DNA of 64,000 nt, from assembly GCF_018129985.1 (NCBI RefSeq), contig NZ_JAFCKT010000001.1, forward strand, positions 310,001-374,000, given 5' to 3'. The notes beneath the pieces were generated by a model. The model worked only from the letters and a program-made list of their open reading frames with translations, made no database searches and was not told the origin of the DNA. Each line of letters opens with the position of its first letter. Positions within the stretch are counted from its first letter, which is position 1. A program made the position numbers and the translations under genes. The DNA comes from Bradyrhizobium sp. SZCCT0148 (lineage in GTDB: Bacteria > Pseudomonadota > Alphaproteobacteria > Rhizobiales > Xanthobacteraceae). Shown piece by piece: positions 27,079-34,961 of the stretch.

Positions 27079-27108
27079 TTTAGAAGTTTAGAACCATTCT
27101 AAACTATA
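27079..27108 (-). promoter_or_regulatory. Irr iron control element (ICE) and promoter of mbfA
   Basis: TTTAGAA (27087-27093), CCA, TTCTAAA (27097-27103) is a perfect 7-bp inverted repeat, the form reported for Irr boxes in Rhizobiales. A further TTTAGAA half-site lies at 27079-27085. On the mbfA strand a TATAGT -10-like hexamer (27103-27108) abuts the box, so bound Irr would cover the transcription start. The box begins 20 bases upstream of the GTG start. Confidence 0.88.
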
Positions 27109-27134
27109 TAGGGCGCCTCCGTAGCCGGGTCAAA

Positions 27135-28283
27135 TCAGGCCGTGTCGGCCTGGGCGAGGAAATCGAGCAGCAGCCGGCTCACCTCCGCGGGCTGTTCCTG
27201 CTGGACCCAATGGCCGGCGCCGTCGACGAGATGGCAGCCGAGCATCTTCGTGCAGCCGCGCCCCTGCATCGCCTCGAAGGTGCCGGGGCGCTGATAAGTG
27301 CCCCAATCCTGCTTGCCCGAGATGAAGCATGAGGGCACGTCGATGCTCCGGCCCGCGAACAATAGCATCTCGCTGTTGAGCATGCCCGTGGTGCCGTAGC
27401 GGTACCATTGCAGCCCGCCCTGGAATCCCGTGCGGCCATATTCGGCGGCGTAGTACGCAAGGTCGCTGTCCGGCAGCCATCGATTGGCGGCGATCGCCGC
27501 GGCCGAGGGCATCTCCTTTGCGACCGTTTCGGCCATGGTCTCGCCGGCATCCATCACATAGTAGGTCGGCAGCTTTGCCAGCTCGCCCGCTGACCACGAT
27601 TTCAGCGGATACGGCTTGTTGTCGGTCCAGTCGGCGCTCTTGTGATGATAATAAGAGCGCAGGAAATCGTGCAGGCCCTGCGGCGCGTGCTGCATGTCCC
27701 CGTTCGCCGCGCGCGTCGAATAGTACCATTGATAGTGCTTGCGCGGACGCGGCAACGCGGCGAGCTCATGGTGCACGGGGTCTTCGGTGGGCGGCGTCGC
27801 CGGCGCGTCGACCGTATTGAACGGCAGCGATGGCGCTCCGCCGAACGGCGCGCTCATTAGCGTCACCGAGCGAAACACGTCGGGCCGGATCAGTGCGCAC
27901 CAGGCCGCGACCGGGCTGCCGAAATCATGCCCGGCCAGATCGACCTGCGTGTAGCCGAACGCCGACACCAGGGCGAGCGCATCGCGTACGAGGTTGAGCA
28001 GCGAGAATGGCGTGAGGTCGCCGTCATAGTCCGCTGTCCAGCCCGTGGTGCGGCCATAGCCGCGCTGGTCCGGCGCGATCACGTGATAGCCGGCCGTAGC
28101 CAGCGTCGGCATCACCTTGCGCCAAGAGAAGGCGAGCTCCGGAAAACCGTGCAACAGCAGGATGCAGGGACGGCCCTTGGTCTCGAAGCCCGCCTCCAGT
28201 ACATGCATGCGCAAGCCATTGATGCCGTCGATCGTGCGCGAGCGGATTCCGGCGGGCAGAGGGATGTCGGGGAGATTGGCCAT
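27135..28283 (-). CDS. Alpha/beta hydrolase, epoxide-hydrolase-like
   Basis: A 382-residue alpha/beta hydrolase. The oxyanion motif HGFPE is at 45-49, and the nucleophile elbow reads AGHDFGSP with Asp120, the acid expected of epoxide hydrolases and haloalkane dehalogenases, not a serine esterase. The C-terminal histidine is in DGAGHWVQQEQP. A cap with YYVMDAGETM, ANRWLPDSDL and YYAAEYGRTGFQGGLQWYR follows the usual plan. The start is set at the ATG 28283 with GAGGAAAC upstream; the longer open frame up to 28370 passes through a palindromic repeat. First of five collinear catabolic genes read right to left, placed last in transcription order. Confidence 0.87.
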   Translation of the reverse strand: MANLPDIPLPAGIRSRTIDGINGLRMHVLEAGFETKGRPCILLLHGFPELAFSWRKVMPTLATAGYHVIAPDQRGYGRTTGWTADYDGDLTPFSLLNLVRDALALVSAFGYTQVDLAGHDFGSPVAAWCALIRPDVFRSVTLMSAPFGGAPSLPFNTVDAPATPPTEDPVHHELAALPRPRKHYQWYYSTRAANGDMQHAPQGLHDFLRSYYHHKSADWTDNKPYPLKSWSAGELAKLPTYYVMDAGETMAETVAKEMPSAAAIAANRWLPDSDLAYYAAEYGRTGFQGGLQWYRYGTTGMLNSEMLLFAGRSIDVPSCFISGKQDWGTYQRPGTFEAMQGRGCTKMLGCHLVDGAGHWVQQEQPAEVSRLLLDFLAQADTA

Positions 28284-28294
28284 CGGTGTTTCCT

Positions 28295-28385
28295 CGTCAG
28301 GGCCGGGCTTGTCCCCGCCATCCACGTTCGTCGTTGCGGTCGATCTTAAGAACGTTGATGCCCGGGACAAGCCCGGGGATGACGG
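28295..28385. repeat. Composite palindromic repeat, copy 2
   Basis: CGTCAGGGCCGGGCTTGTCC at one end and GGACAAGCCCGGGGATGACG at the other form a near-inverted pair around 50 bases that differ from the other copies. It separates the epoxide-hydrolase-like and metallo-hydrolase genes. Same family as 10367, 29948 and 32510. Confidence 0.8.
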
Positions 28386-28406
28386 AAGCAGGGCGATCGC
28401 CGCGCG

Positions 28407-29276
28407 CTAGACCGCCGCGCAGACGAACCCGCTGCCCTTGCGCTTGATCTGCCCCACCGATGGCGAGGGGAAATGCGCGGTGCAGCACAGCGTGTCGGTG
28501 TCGCAATAGCGCTCCAGGAAGCTGCGGCGGGTGGTTGCCGCCGCGGCCGGGTCGACGTCGAACTTCACCGACATCTCCGGATAAAGTGCCTGGATCGGCG
28601 AGTGCATGAGATCGCCGGAGAACACGGCATCGTCCCTGCCGCGACCAAACGTGAACGCGACATGGCCTGGCGTGTGGCCCGGCGTCGGCAGGATGCGGAC
28701 GTGATCACCGATCTCATGCTCGTTGCCAACCACCTCGTGGCGCCTGGCCTCGACCACCGGCAGCACACTGTCGACGAAGGGGGCGACCTCCGCCTTCGCA
28801 TTCTGCTCGGTCCAGTAGTCGAACTCCTGCTTGCCGAACACGTAGCGCGCCTTGGGGAAGGTCGGCACCCAGCGGCCGTTCTCCAGCCGCGTGTTCCAGC
28901 CGACGTGGTCGACATGGAGATGCGTGCACATCACGAAGTCGATGTCGTCAGGCGCAAACCCGGCGCTGGCGAGTCCGCGCAAATAAGTGTCGTCCGTCTT
29001 CATGTTCCATTTCGGCCGCTGCGGCCGCGGCTTGTCGTTGCCGATGCAACTGTCGACCAGAATGGTATGATGCGGCGTCTTGATCACATAGGACTGGAAA
29101 CACAGGATTAGAGTGTCCTGCTCGTCCAAGGCCTTTGCCTGCTGCATCCATGCGCGGTTCTCGGCCAGTACCTCCGGCGTCAACCCCGGTAACATCTCCA
29201 GCGCCGGCAGGAACGTGGTCTCCTGCTCGATGATGCGATGGATGGTGAGGTCGCCGACCGAGAACTTCAGGCTCAT
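28407..29276 (-). CDS. MBL-fold metallo-hydrolase (first of two paralogues)
   Basis: A 289-residue cytoplasmic metallo-beta-lactamase-fold hydrolase. The two-metal motif HxHxDH is intact in CTHLHVDHVGWNT; the third histidine is in PTPGHTPGHVAF and the bridging Asp in FSGDLMHSP. The protein shares its distinctive GNDK...W and RYVFGKQEFDYW segments with the gene at 31048-31911, so they are paralogues. A GGAG site precedes the ATG. Lactonase, arylsulfatase-like or organophosphate hydrolase activity are all possible in this fold; no specific substrate can be assigned. It sits in the collinear set with a GST and an FAH-family gene. Confidence 0.9.
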   Translation of the reverse strand: MSLKFSVGDLTIHRIIEQETTFLPALEMLPGLTPEVLAENRAWMQQAKALDEQDTLILCFQSYVIKTPHHTILVDSCIGNDKPRPQRPKWNMKTDDTYLRGLASAGFAPDDIDFVMCTHLHVDHVGWNTRLENGRWVPTFPKARYVFGKQEFDYWTEQNAKAEVAPFVDSVLPVVEARRHEVVGNEHEIGDHVRILPTPGHTPGHVAFTFGRGRDDAVFSGDLMHSPIQALYPEMSVKFDVDPAAAATTRRSFLERYCDTDTLCCTAHFPSPSVGQIKRKGSGFVCAAV

Positions 29277-29291
29277 GAGGACTCCAGTTGT

Positions 29292-29903
29292 TTACGCTGC
29301 CGGGGGCACCGAGATCTTGACCGACGGTCGCTCCAGCATTTTCTGGTGGAAGGCGTCGAGCTTCGGATAGGCCTTGCGCCAGCCGCAATCGGCGAAGCGG
29401 AAGTCGGCATAGCCGAGCACGCAGACGAGTCCGATCTGCGAGATGTCGAACGGGCCGTTCAAAACCTCAGGCATGCTCTCGAACCGCGCCATGCCGGTCC
29501 ACGCCCTGTTCCAATGGTCGTCGGACCATGCCTGCCATTGCAGGCCCTGCGGCCGCACCATCTTCTCGTAACGGCACAGCAGCATGGAATCGAGCATGCC
29601 GTTGAGCAGGGAATGATTGGTCTTGGCCTTCCAGCGGGCAGGACCGTAATCGGGGATCAGGGCGCCGCCGGCGATCTCGTTGAGATATTCGACGATGACG
29701 TAGGAGTCCAAAATGACGTCGCCGTCATTGGTGGTCAGCACCGGCAATTTCTTCAGCGGCGTGATCTTCGAATAGTCTTCATTGGCCGTGCCAGGCGCGA
29801 CGCTTGCGGGCGTGAATTCGATCTTGTCGATCAGACCGAGCTCGATCGCGGCGATGCGCACCTTGCGGGCAAAGGGCGAGGCGGGAGAGAAAGAGAGTTT
29901 CAT
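29292..29903 (-). CDS. Glutathione S-transferase family protein
   Basis: A 203-residue cytosolic GST. The thioredoxin-like N-terminal domain begins MKLSFSPASPFARKVRIAA, with the Ser-Pro-Phe-Ala-Arg turn where bacterial GSTs carry the catalytic Ser/Cys; the cis-Pro and glutathione motifs are KKLPVLTTNDGDVILDSYVIVEYL. The helical C-terminal domain follows. The ATG at 29903 is chosen; the open frame continues upstream to 30023 but passes through a repeat. In context it may catalyse glutathione-dependent isomerisation or conjugation in the same pathway as the adjacent FAH-family enzyme, since GST and FAH partners occur together in maleylacetoacetate-type pathways. Confidence 0.9.
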   Translation of the reverse strand: MKLSFSPASPFARKVRIAAIELGLIDKIEFTPASVAPGTANEDYSKITPLKKLPVLTTNDGDVILDSYVIVEYLNEIAGGALIPDYGPARWKAKTNHSLLNGMLDSMLLCRYEKMVRPQGLQWQAWSDDHWNRAWTGMARFESMPEVLNGPFDISQIGLVCVLGYADFRFADCGWRKAYPKLDAFHQKMLERPSVKISVPPAA

Positions 29904-29947
29904 GGGGGCCATCCCTGCAATCGATCTTGTGCGAACGGTGTCTCCTC

Positions 29948-30038
29948 CGTCATGGCCGGTCCTGACCCGGCAATCCACGCGTCGCTGCGCGGCAAGACTG
30001 TGAGACGTGGATGCCCGGGTCAAGCCCGGGCATGACGA
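29948..30038. repeat. Composite palindromic repeat, copy 3
   Basis: CGTCATGGCCGGTCCTGACC and GGTCAAGCCCGGGCATGACGA bound a 91-base element between the GST and FAH-family genes. It has the same paired-hairpin plan as copies 1, 2 and 4, with a diverged core. Confidence 0.8.
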
Positions 30039-30060
30039 TGGAGCGTGACACGCGTGCGGC

Positions 30061-30903
30061 TTACGCCGCGATGATCTCCTGCCGCTGCTCGCCGAGGCCC
30101 TCGATGCCGAGGGTCACGACGTCGCCGACATTGAGGAAGGTCGGCGGCTTCATGCCGAGGCCGACGCCGGGCGGGGTGCCTGTCGTGATGATGTCGCCGG
30201 GCAGCAGGGTCATGAACTGCGAGACGTAGGAGATGCACTTGGCCATGGAGAAGATCATGGTCTTGGTCGAACCCGTCTGGCGGCGCTGACCGTTGACGTC
30301 CAGCCACATCGACAGGTTCTGCACGTCGTTGATCTCGTCCTTGGTGGCGAGCCAGGGGCCGAGCGGGCCGAACGTGTCGTGCGACTTGCCCTTGGTCCAC
30401 TGTCCCAGGCGCTCGATCTGGAAGGCGCGCTCGGAGACGTCGTTGCAGACGCAATAGCCGGCGACGTAGTTCAGCGCGTCCGCTTCCGAGACGTATTTCG
30501 CACGAGTGCCGATGATGCAGGCGATCTCGACTTCCCAGTCGAGCTTGGTCGAGCCGCGGGGCTTTTCGACCGCATCGTTCGGGCCGGACAGCGAGGTGTT
30601 GGCCTTCATGAAGATGATCGGCTCGCTCGGGATGTCGGCGCCGGTCTCCTTGGCGTGGTCGGAATAGTTGAGGCCGATCGCGACGAATTTCGAGATGCCG
30701 GTCACGGGGGCACCGAAACGGGGCTTGCCGGAGACCGCGGGCAGCGAGGCCGGATCGAGGCCTGCCAGCTTCTTGAGGCTCTCGGGCGAATAGGCCTCAC
30801 CGGTGAGGTCCTTCAGATGCGCCGACAGGTCGCGCAACTGGCCGGATTTGTCGATCAGGCCGGGCTTTTCAGCACCTTTTTCGCCGTAACGAACAAGCTT
30901 CAT
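30061..30903 (-). CDS. Fumarylacetoacetate hydrolase (FAH) family protein
   Basis: A 280-residue FAH-fold enzyme with an N-terminal cap-like region (about 1-65) and the catalytic domain after ISKFVAIGLNYSDHA. Metal-binding carboxylates are in LDWEVEIACIIG; NDVSERAFQ, KSHDTFGPLGPWLA and the C-terminal PGDIITTGTPPGVGLG complete the family pattern. Such enzymes cleave or hydrate 2-keto acids from aromatic ring fission (fumarylpyruvate hydrolase, 2-oxohept-3-ene-dioate hydratase) or act in related steps. A GGGAGAAACGAG site precedes the ATG. Its GST neighbour supports a gentisate/homogentisate-type lower pathway, as an inference. Confidence 0.92.
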   Translation of the reverse strand: MKLVRYGEKGAEKPGLIDKSGQLRDLSAHLKDLTGEAYSPESLKKLAGLDPASLPAVSGKPRFGAPVTGISKFVAIGLNYSDHAKETGADIPSEPIIFMKANTSLSGPNDAVEKPRGSTKLDWEVEIACIIGTRAKYVSEADALNYVAGYCVCNDVSERAFQIERLGQWTKGKSHDTFGPLGPWLATKDEINDVQNLSMWLDVNGQRRQTGSTKTMIFSMAKCISYVSQFMTLLPGDIITTGTPPGVGLGMKPPTFLNVGDVVTLGIEGLGEQRQEIIAA

Positions 30904-31047
30904 TCTCGTTTCTCCCTGGAGATTTGGACCGATCGGTTAATAGCTTCATGGAACAGGGCGGCGGGAAATTCAACCGCCGAAAAGCGGTGCATTGCAGCCC
31001 TTCCATTCGGCGGTAGGGACGTGACATTCGCGTTCGGGGCAACCGAC

Positions 31048-31911
31048 CTATGCCAGCGCGTCGAATCTGAACGCATCCCCCTCCCGCTTGATGTGGCCGG
31101 CTGAAAAGTGCCCGCCGATCACCAGCGTCGGCGTGTCGGCAAAGCGGCCGAACAGCGTTGCCCGCGTCGCAGCCGACTGCGTCTGGTCGGAATCCGCGGT
31201 CGATGACCAGTCGAGATGCGCCATCTGGCAGGGGTGATGGGCGACGTCGCCGGTCAGCAGGGCCTGCTCGTCGTCCGAGCGGATGAGAACGCTCATATGG
31301 CCGGGACTGTGGCCGGGGGTCGGGATCATGCTGATCTCTTCGCACAGCCGATGATCGCTCGGGACCAGATCGGCCTTGCCGGCCTCGACGATCGGCTTCA
31401 CGGAATCCTCGAACACGGCGCGCTTGTCCGGCTCGGTCGAATGATCCAGCCAGTGTTCGTATTCGGTCCTGCCGAAAACGTAGCGCGCGTTTGCAAAGGT
31501 GGGCTCCCATCGGCCGTCGACCAGCTTCGTATTCCAGCCGACATGATCGACATGAAGATGTGTGCAGAGCACCGTGTCGATGCTGTCGGGGGCAAAGCCC
31601 GCCGCGGCCATGGTCTCCATGAACGGCGTGGTACGGTTGTTCCAGGTCGGCACGTTGCGGCCCTGCTTGTCGTTGCCGAGGCCGGTGTCGACCACGATGC
31701 GGCGCGACGGCGTCTCCACCACCAGCGAATGGATCGACATTTTCAGCCGGCCCTCGTCGGTGGCGAAATGCGGGATCAGCCAGGGCAGCTTCTGGATCTC
31801 CGCATTGCTCGCGAGCGGCAGGATGAAGCGGGTCGAGCCCACCGTCTCCAGCTCCACGACCTTGGTGATTTTGACCTGGCCGACCTTCCACTGCATCCGC
31901 TGCGTTCCCAT
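31048..31911 (-). CDS. MBL-fold metallo-hydrolase (second paralogue)
   Basis: A metallo-beta-lactamase-fold hydrolase of 287 residues if started at the ATG 31911. It has CTHLHVDHVGWNT, PTPGHSPGHMSV and LLTGDVAHHP, so the dinuclear site is complete. It is a paralogue of the gene at 28407-29276 (GLGNDKQG versus CIGNDKPR; RYVFGRTEYEHW versus RYVFGKQEFDYW). The start is uncertain: the frame is open to 31959, and an internal ATG at 31896 has a better GGGAA site. It is the promoter-proximal gene of the collinear set and is divergent from the DUF3775 gene. Confidence 0.88.
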   Translation of the reverse strand: MGTQRMQWKVGQVKITKVVELETVGSTRFILPLASNAEIQKLPWLIPHFATDEGRLKMSIHSLVVETPSRRIVVDTGLGNDKQGRNVPTWNNRTTPFMETMAAAGFAPDSIDTVLCTHLHVDHVGWNTKLVDGRWEPTFANARYVFGRTEYEHWLDHSTEPDKRAVFEDSVKPIVEAGKADLVPSDHRLCEEISMIPTPGHSPGHMSVLIRSDDEQALLTGDVAHHPCQMAHLDWSSTADSDQTQSAATRATLFGRFADTPTLVIGGHFSAGHIKREGDAFRFDALA

Positions 31912-32009
31912 GTTAGTGCTTTGGCGCCGAAACATGCGGTTTTCCGCCATGACGCGCAATGGATCATCTGACGCGATGCGGCGTTATCGCGGGAACCGGA
32001 GGAGGAGCC

Positions 32010-32486
32010 ATGCCAGAGCTTGCAATTTCGACTGAAAAGCTCGCGTTCATCATCGAGAAGGCACGTGAATTCGACGTCAAGGAAGGGAATTCCGATCCGG
32101 ATTCCGGCTCCAACCCCGGCGATGACGATGCGCTCGATGTCCTGGAGGACGACGGCTCCGATCCGGTCGTCCAGGAGCTTGGCGGCTTCATCATCGCCTT
32201 GAACGAGGACGAGCAGCTTGATCTCGTCGCGCTGACCTGGCTCGGCCGCGGCGACGGCACCATTGACGATTGGGACGATTTGCGCGCCCGCGCGGTGGAG
32301 GCGCGAAGTGAATACGGCAGCCCGCGCCGCGAAACCGTGCGCTACCTGCTCGGTGATCCCATGCTGGGCGATCTGCTCGCCAACGGGCTCGACGAATTCG
32401 GCATCGACTGGACCGACGAGCGTACGACGGCCGATTCCTCCGCTCCCAGTCAGCAGGACGAAGACGAGCCGACAAAGCAGCGGTGA
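32010..32486 (+). CDS. DUF3775-family protein
   Basis: A 158-residue, strongly acidic cytoplasmic protein (PELAISTEKLAFIIEKAREFD, then a run of D/E between residues 27 and 55). The core FIIALNEDEQLDLVALTWLGRGD followed by WDDLRARA and RYLLGDPMLGDLLANGLDEFG matches the DUF3775 family of Rhizobiales. Function unknown. The ATG at 32010 follows GGAGGAG by two to four bases; an open frame upstream to 31959 lacks a better site. It diverges from the metallo-hydrolase gene; repeat copy 4 lies directly downstream. Confidence 0.82.
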   Translation: MPELAISTEKLAFIIEKAREFDVKEGNSDPDSGSNPGDDDALDVLEDDGSDPVVQELGGFIIALNEDEQLDLVALTWLGRGDGTIDDWDDLRARAVEARSEYGSPRRETVRYLLGDPMLGDLLANGLDEFGIDWTDERTTADSSAPSQQDEDEPTKQR

Positions 32487-32509
32487 TATTCAGCTGTCTG
32501 CTAAAGGGT

Positions 32510-32594
32510 CGTCATGCCCGGGCTTGTCCCGGGCATTCGTTCTTCGTGCTCTGCGGCAAATCGTGGATGGCCGGGACAAGCCCGGCCATGACGA
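32510..32594. repeat. Composite palindromic repeat, copy 4
   Basis: CGTCATGCCCGGGCTTGTCC at the left and GGACAAGCCCGGCCATGACG at the right, in the convergent gap between the DUF3775 and SDR genes. Internally ATGCCCGGGC/GCCCGGGCAT-like and GGCCGGGACAAGCCCGGCC hairpins. This is the most symmetrical of the four copies. Confidence 0.85.
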
Positions 32595-32622
32595 TGCGGA
32601 AGCTTCGGGCCCGCAATCGCGC

Positions 32623-33405
32623 TTACAGCGTCCCCGGGAAAGCGCCGCCGTCCAGCAGGATGTTCTGGCCGGTGATGAAGCCGGCCTTGGCGCCGCACAG
32701 GAAGGCGCAGGCGTAACCGAACTCGTCCGGCTGGCCGAAGCGGCCGGCGGGGTTGAGCTTGGCGCGCTCGGCCAGGATCTGCTCGGGCGTCGTGCCGCGC
32801 TTGTCGGCTTCACCCTTCGCGGTGCTGGTCAGGCGATCCGTCTCGAACGGGCCGGGCAGCAGGCCGTTGATGGTGACGTTGTTGATCACGGTCTTGCGCG
32901 ACAGGCCGGCGATAAAGCCGGTGAGGCCGGCGCGCGCGCCGTTGGAGAGGCCGAGGATGTCGATCGGCGCCTTCACCGCCGCCGAGGTGATGTTGACGAT
33001 GCGGCCGAACTTGCGCGCCATCATGCCGTCCACGGTCGCCTTGATCAGTTCGATCGGGGTCAGCATGTTGGCGTCGATCGCCTTGATCCAGTCGTCGCGG
33101 GTCCAGTTGCGGAAATCGCCGGGGGGCGGGCCGCCGGCATTGTTGATCAGGATGTCGGGCTCGGGGCACGCCTTCAGCACGGCCTCGCGGCCGGCCGGGG
33201 TCGTGATGTCGCCGACGATCTCGGTGACCTTCACGTCGGGATAGGCTTTACGAATCTCGTCCGCCGTCTTCTTCAAGGCTTCGGCACCGCGTGCGGTGAG
33301 CGTGACGTCGACGCCGGCCTCCGCCAGCGAAATGGCGCAGGCACGCCCGAGGCCCTTGCTGGATGCGCAGACGATGGCGCGGCGACCTTTGATCCCAAGA
33401 TCCAC
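32623..33405 (-). CDS. SDR-family oxidoreductase with noncanonical active site
   Basis: A 260-residue short-chain dehydrogenase-like protein. The cofactor loop is ASSKGLGRACA in place of TGxxxGxG, and NNAGG is present. After the catalytic-region serine (NITSAAVKAP) the usual Y-x3-K is missing: the sequence reads LGLSNGARAGLTGF. The C-terminal part (NNVTINGLLPGPFETDR and GQNILLDGGAFPG) is well preserved. This pattern recurs in one SDR side group, so decay is unlikely, but reductase activity by the standard mechanism is doubtful. Start is a GTG at 33405 with GGGAG seven bases upstream. Confidence 0.87.
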   Translation of the reverse strand: MDLGIKGRRAIVCASSKGLGRACAISLAEAGVDVTLTARGAEALKKTADEIRKAYPDVKVTEIVGDITTPAGREAVLKACPEPDILINNAGGPPPGDFRNWTRDDWIKAIDANMLTPIELIKATVDGMMARKFGRIVNITSAAVKAPIDILGLSNGARAGLTGFIAGLSRKTVINNVTINGLLPGPFETDRLTSTAKGEADKRGTTPEQILAERAKLNPAGRFGQPDEFGYACAFLCGAKAGFITGQNILLDGGAFPGTL

Positions 33406-33530
33406 AGTTTCACTCCCGTAAATTGCAGGCAGGTTTTGGATGGCGGCACTCTAGCCAACATCGGCGCCACTGATAAGGCATGGGCCCGCGTCAAAATGCA
33501 TGGCGCTCGGCGCGGCGATGCAAATCCGCT

Positions 33531-34043
33531 CTAGATCCGCCGTTCCTGCTTGAGGCGGTCGATCGCGGAGGCCGCCTCCGGTGGCAGCGACTTGAAGCCC
33601 ATCTGACCCGCCGTCGAGAACAGCGGCCGCAGATGCGAGCCGGCGAGAAAGGGCGGCTGCCTGTTGGCCGGCACGATTTGGTCGAACACCAGCACCAGGG
33701 TGGTGGCGACGAGGCCGACCCTCACGGCGCCGAGCGCGGCGCCGCCGAGCCGGTCGCCGATGCCGGCGTCGCGGATCGTGTCGTTCAGCGCCAGGCCGCC
33801 GATATAACCGAACAGCATGCCGACCACGACGAAGATGCCGAACAACCAGATCCAGTTCTGCAGCCATGGCGCGTTCGGATTGCCGGCGATCTGCGGCACG
33901 ATCAACGGCATCAGCGCCACCGCGATCGGCGCGGCGAGGAGATAGGCGAGGATGGTCATGGCGCCGCGGAGCAGGCCGGTCCTGAAACCGAAGCCGACTG
34001 CGATGGCGAGCGCGGCATAGACGGCAAGATCGAAACTGTTCAT
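33531..34043 (-). CDS. CvpA-family inner-membrane protein
   Basis: A 170-residue protein with four hydrophobic helices at the N-terminal two-thirds (LAVYAALAIAVGFGFRTGLL, MTILAYLLAAPIAVALM, WIWLFGIFVVVGMLFGYIGG, GAVRVGLVATTLVLVFD). The FGFRTGLLRG turn and the GGAALGAVRG-like segment (GGAALGAVRVGLV) fit CvpA, a family linked to colicin V production and envelope homeostasis. It is not next to purF, the common neighbour. The ATG has only a weak ribosome binding site. It diverges from the SDR gene at 34163. Confidence 0.82.
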   Translation of the reverse strand: MNSFDLAVYAALAIAVGFGFRTGLLRGAMTILAYLLAAPIAVALMPLIVPQIAGNPNAPWLQNWIWLFGIFVVVGMLFGYIGGLALNDTIRDAGIGDRLGGAALGAVRVGLVATTLVLVFDQIVPANRQPPFLAGSHLRPLFSTAGQMGFKSLPPEAASAIDRLKQERRI

Positions 34044-34162
34044 CAGAAGAAACTTGCCTCGGTGAAACGAATGAACGCCGGACCGATCATTCCGGTTTCA
34101 GATCGATAAAATCGTCTGTATTGATGCTCCAAAAGCTCGAGGGTTACGCCGGGGAAATCGTC

Positions 34163-34924
34163 ATGTCAGACCTATTCGATGTCAGTAAAGAAACCATCCT
34201 CGTCACGGGCGCGAGCCAGGGCCTGGGGCGGCAATTTGCCCGGGTGCTGGCGGCCCATGGGGCGGCGGTCGCCCTCGCGGCGCGTCAGGCCGACAAGCTG
34301 AAGAGCCTGGAGGAAGAGATCCGCGGCAAGGGCGGCCGCGCCGCCGCGATCGCGCTCGACGTCACCGACATCGCCTCGATCGCGCGGGCCGTCGACGCGG
34401 CTGAGGCCGCGCTCGGTCCCGTCACCGTGCTGATCAACAATGCCGGCATCGCCATCGAGAAGCTTGCGACCGAGCAGACCGAAGCGGATTGGGACGCGGT
34501 GATCGGTGCCAATCTGAAGGGCGCCTATTTCCTGGCAACCGAGGTCGCGCGGCGCATGATCGCGCGCAAGCAGCCAGGCAACATCGTCAACATCGCCTCC
34601 GTGCTCGGCACCGGTGTGTTGAAAGCGGTGTCGCCTTACGCGATCTCCAAGGCCGGCATCATCCAGGCGACGAAGGCGATGGCGCTGGAACTCGCCGGCC
34701 AGAACATCCGCATCAACGCGCTCGCGCCCGGCTATATCGACACCGAGATGAACCACGCCTTCTGGTCGGCGCCCGCAGGCGAACGTCTCGCCAAACGCAT
34801 CCCGCAGCGCCGCGTCGGCGCCGAGTCCGATCTCGACGGCGCGATCCTGCTGCTGGCCTCGAACGCGTCGCGGTACATGACGGGAAGCGTGGTGACGGTC
34901 GATGGCGGGTTCCTGCTGAATTGA
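34163..34924 (+). CDS. SDR-family oxidoreductase (canonical)
   Basis: A 253-residue short-chain dehydrogenase with all standard motifs: TGASQGLGRQFA (cofactor), NNAGIA, the catalytic Ser in NIASVLGTG, and Y-x3-K in SPYAISKAG. The C-terminal PGYIDTEMN and SVVTVDGGFLLN are as in FabG-like enzymes. An Arg-rich segment after the second strand (AARQADKL) suggests NADP preference. The ATG at 34163 is chosen on the family N-terminus; the open frame begins at 34121. It is convergent with the GMC oxidoreductase gene, and unlike the two other SDRs in the window it should be catalytically normal. Confidence 0.92.
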   Translation: MSDLFDVSKETILVTGASQGLGRQFARVLAAHGAAVALAARQADKLKSLEEEIRGKGGRAAAIALDVTDIASIARAVDAAEAALGPVTVLINNAGIAIEKLATEQTEADWDAVIGANLKGAYFLATEVARRMIARKQPGNIVNIASVLGTGVLKAVSPYAISKAGIIQATKAMALELAGQNIRINALAPGYIDTEMNHAFWSAPAGERLAKRIPQRRVGAESDLDGAILLLASNASRYMTGSVVTVDGGFLLN

Positions 34925-34961
34925 GCCGACACGCACGCTCGCAATGACGGAAGCGAGAGAG

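Noticed and set aside
28284..28370. N-terminal extension of the epoxide-hydrolase-like gene
   Set aside because: The added codons run through repeat copy 2; the ATG at 28283 has a proper ribosome binding site.
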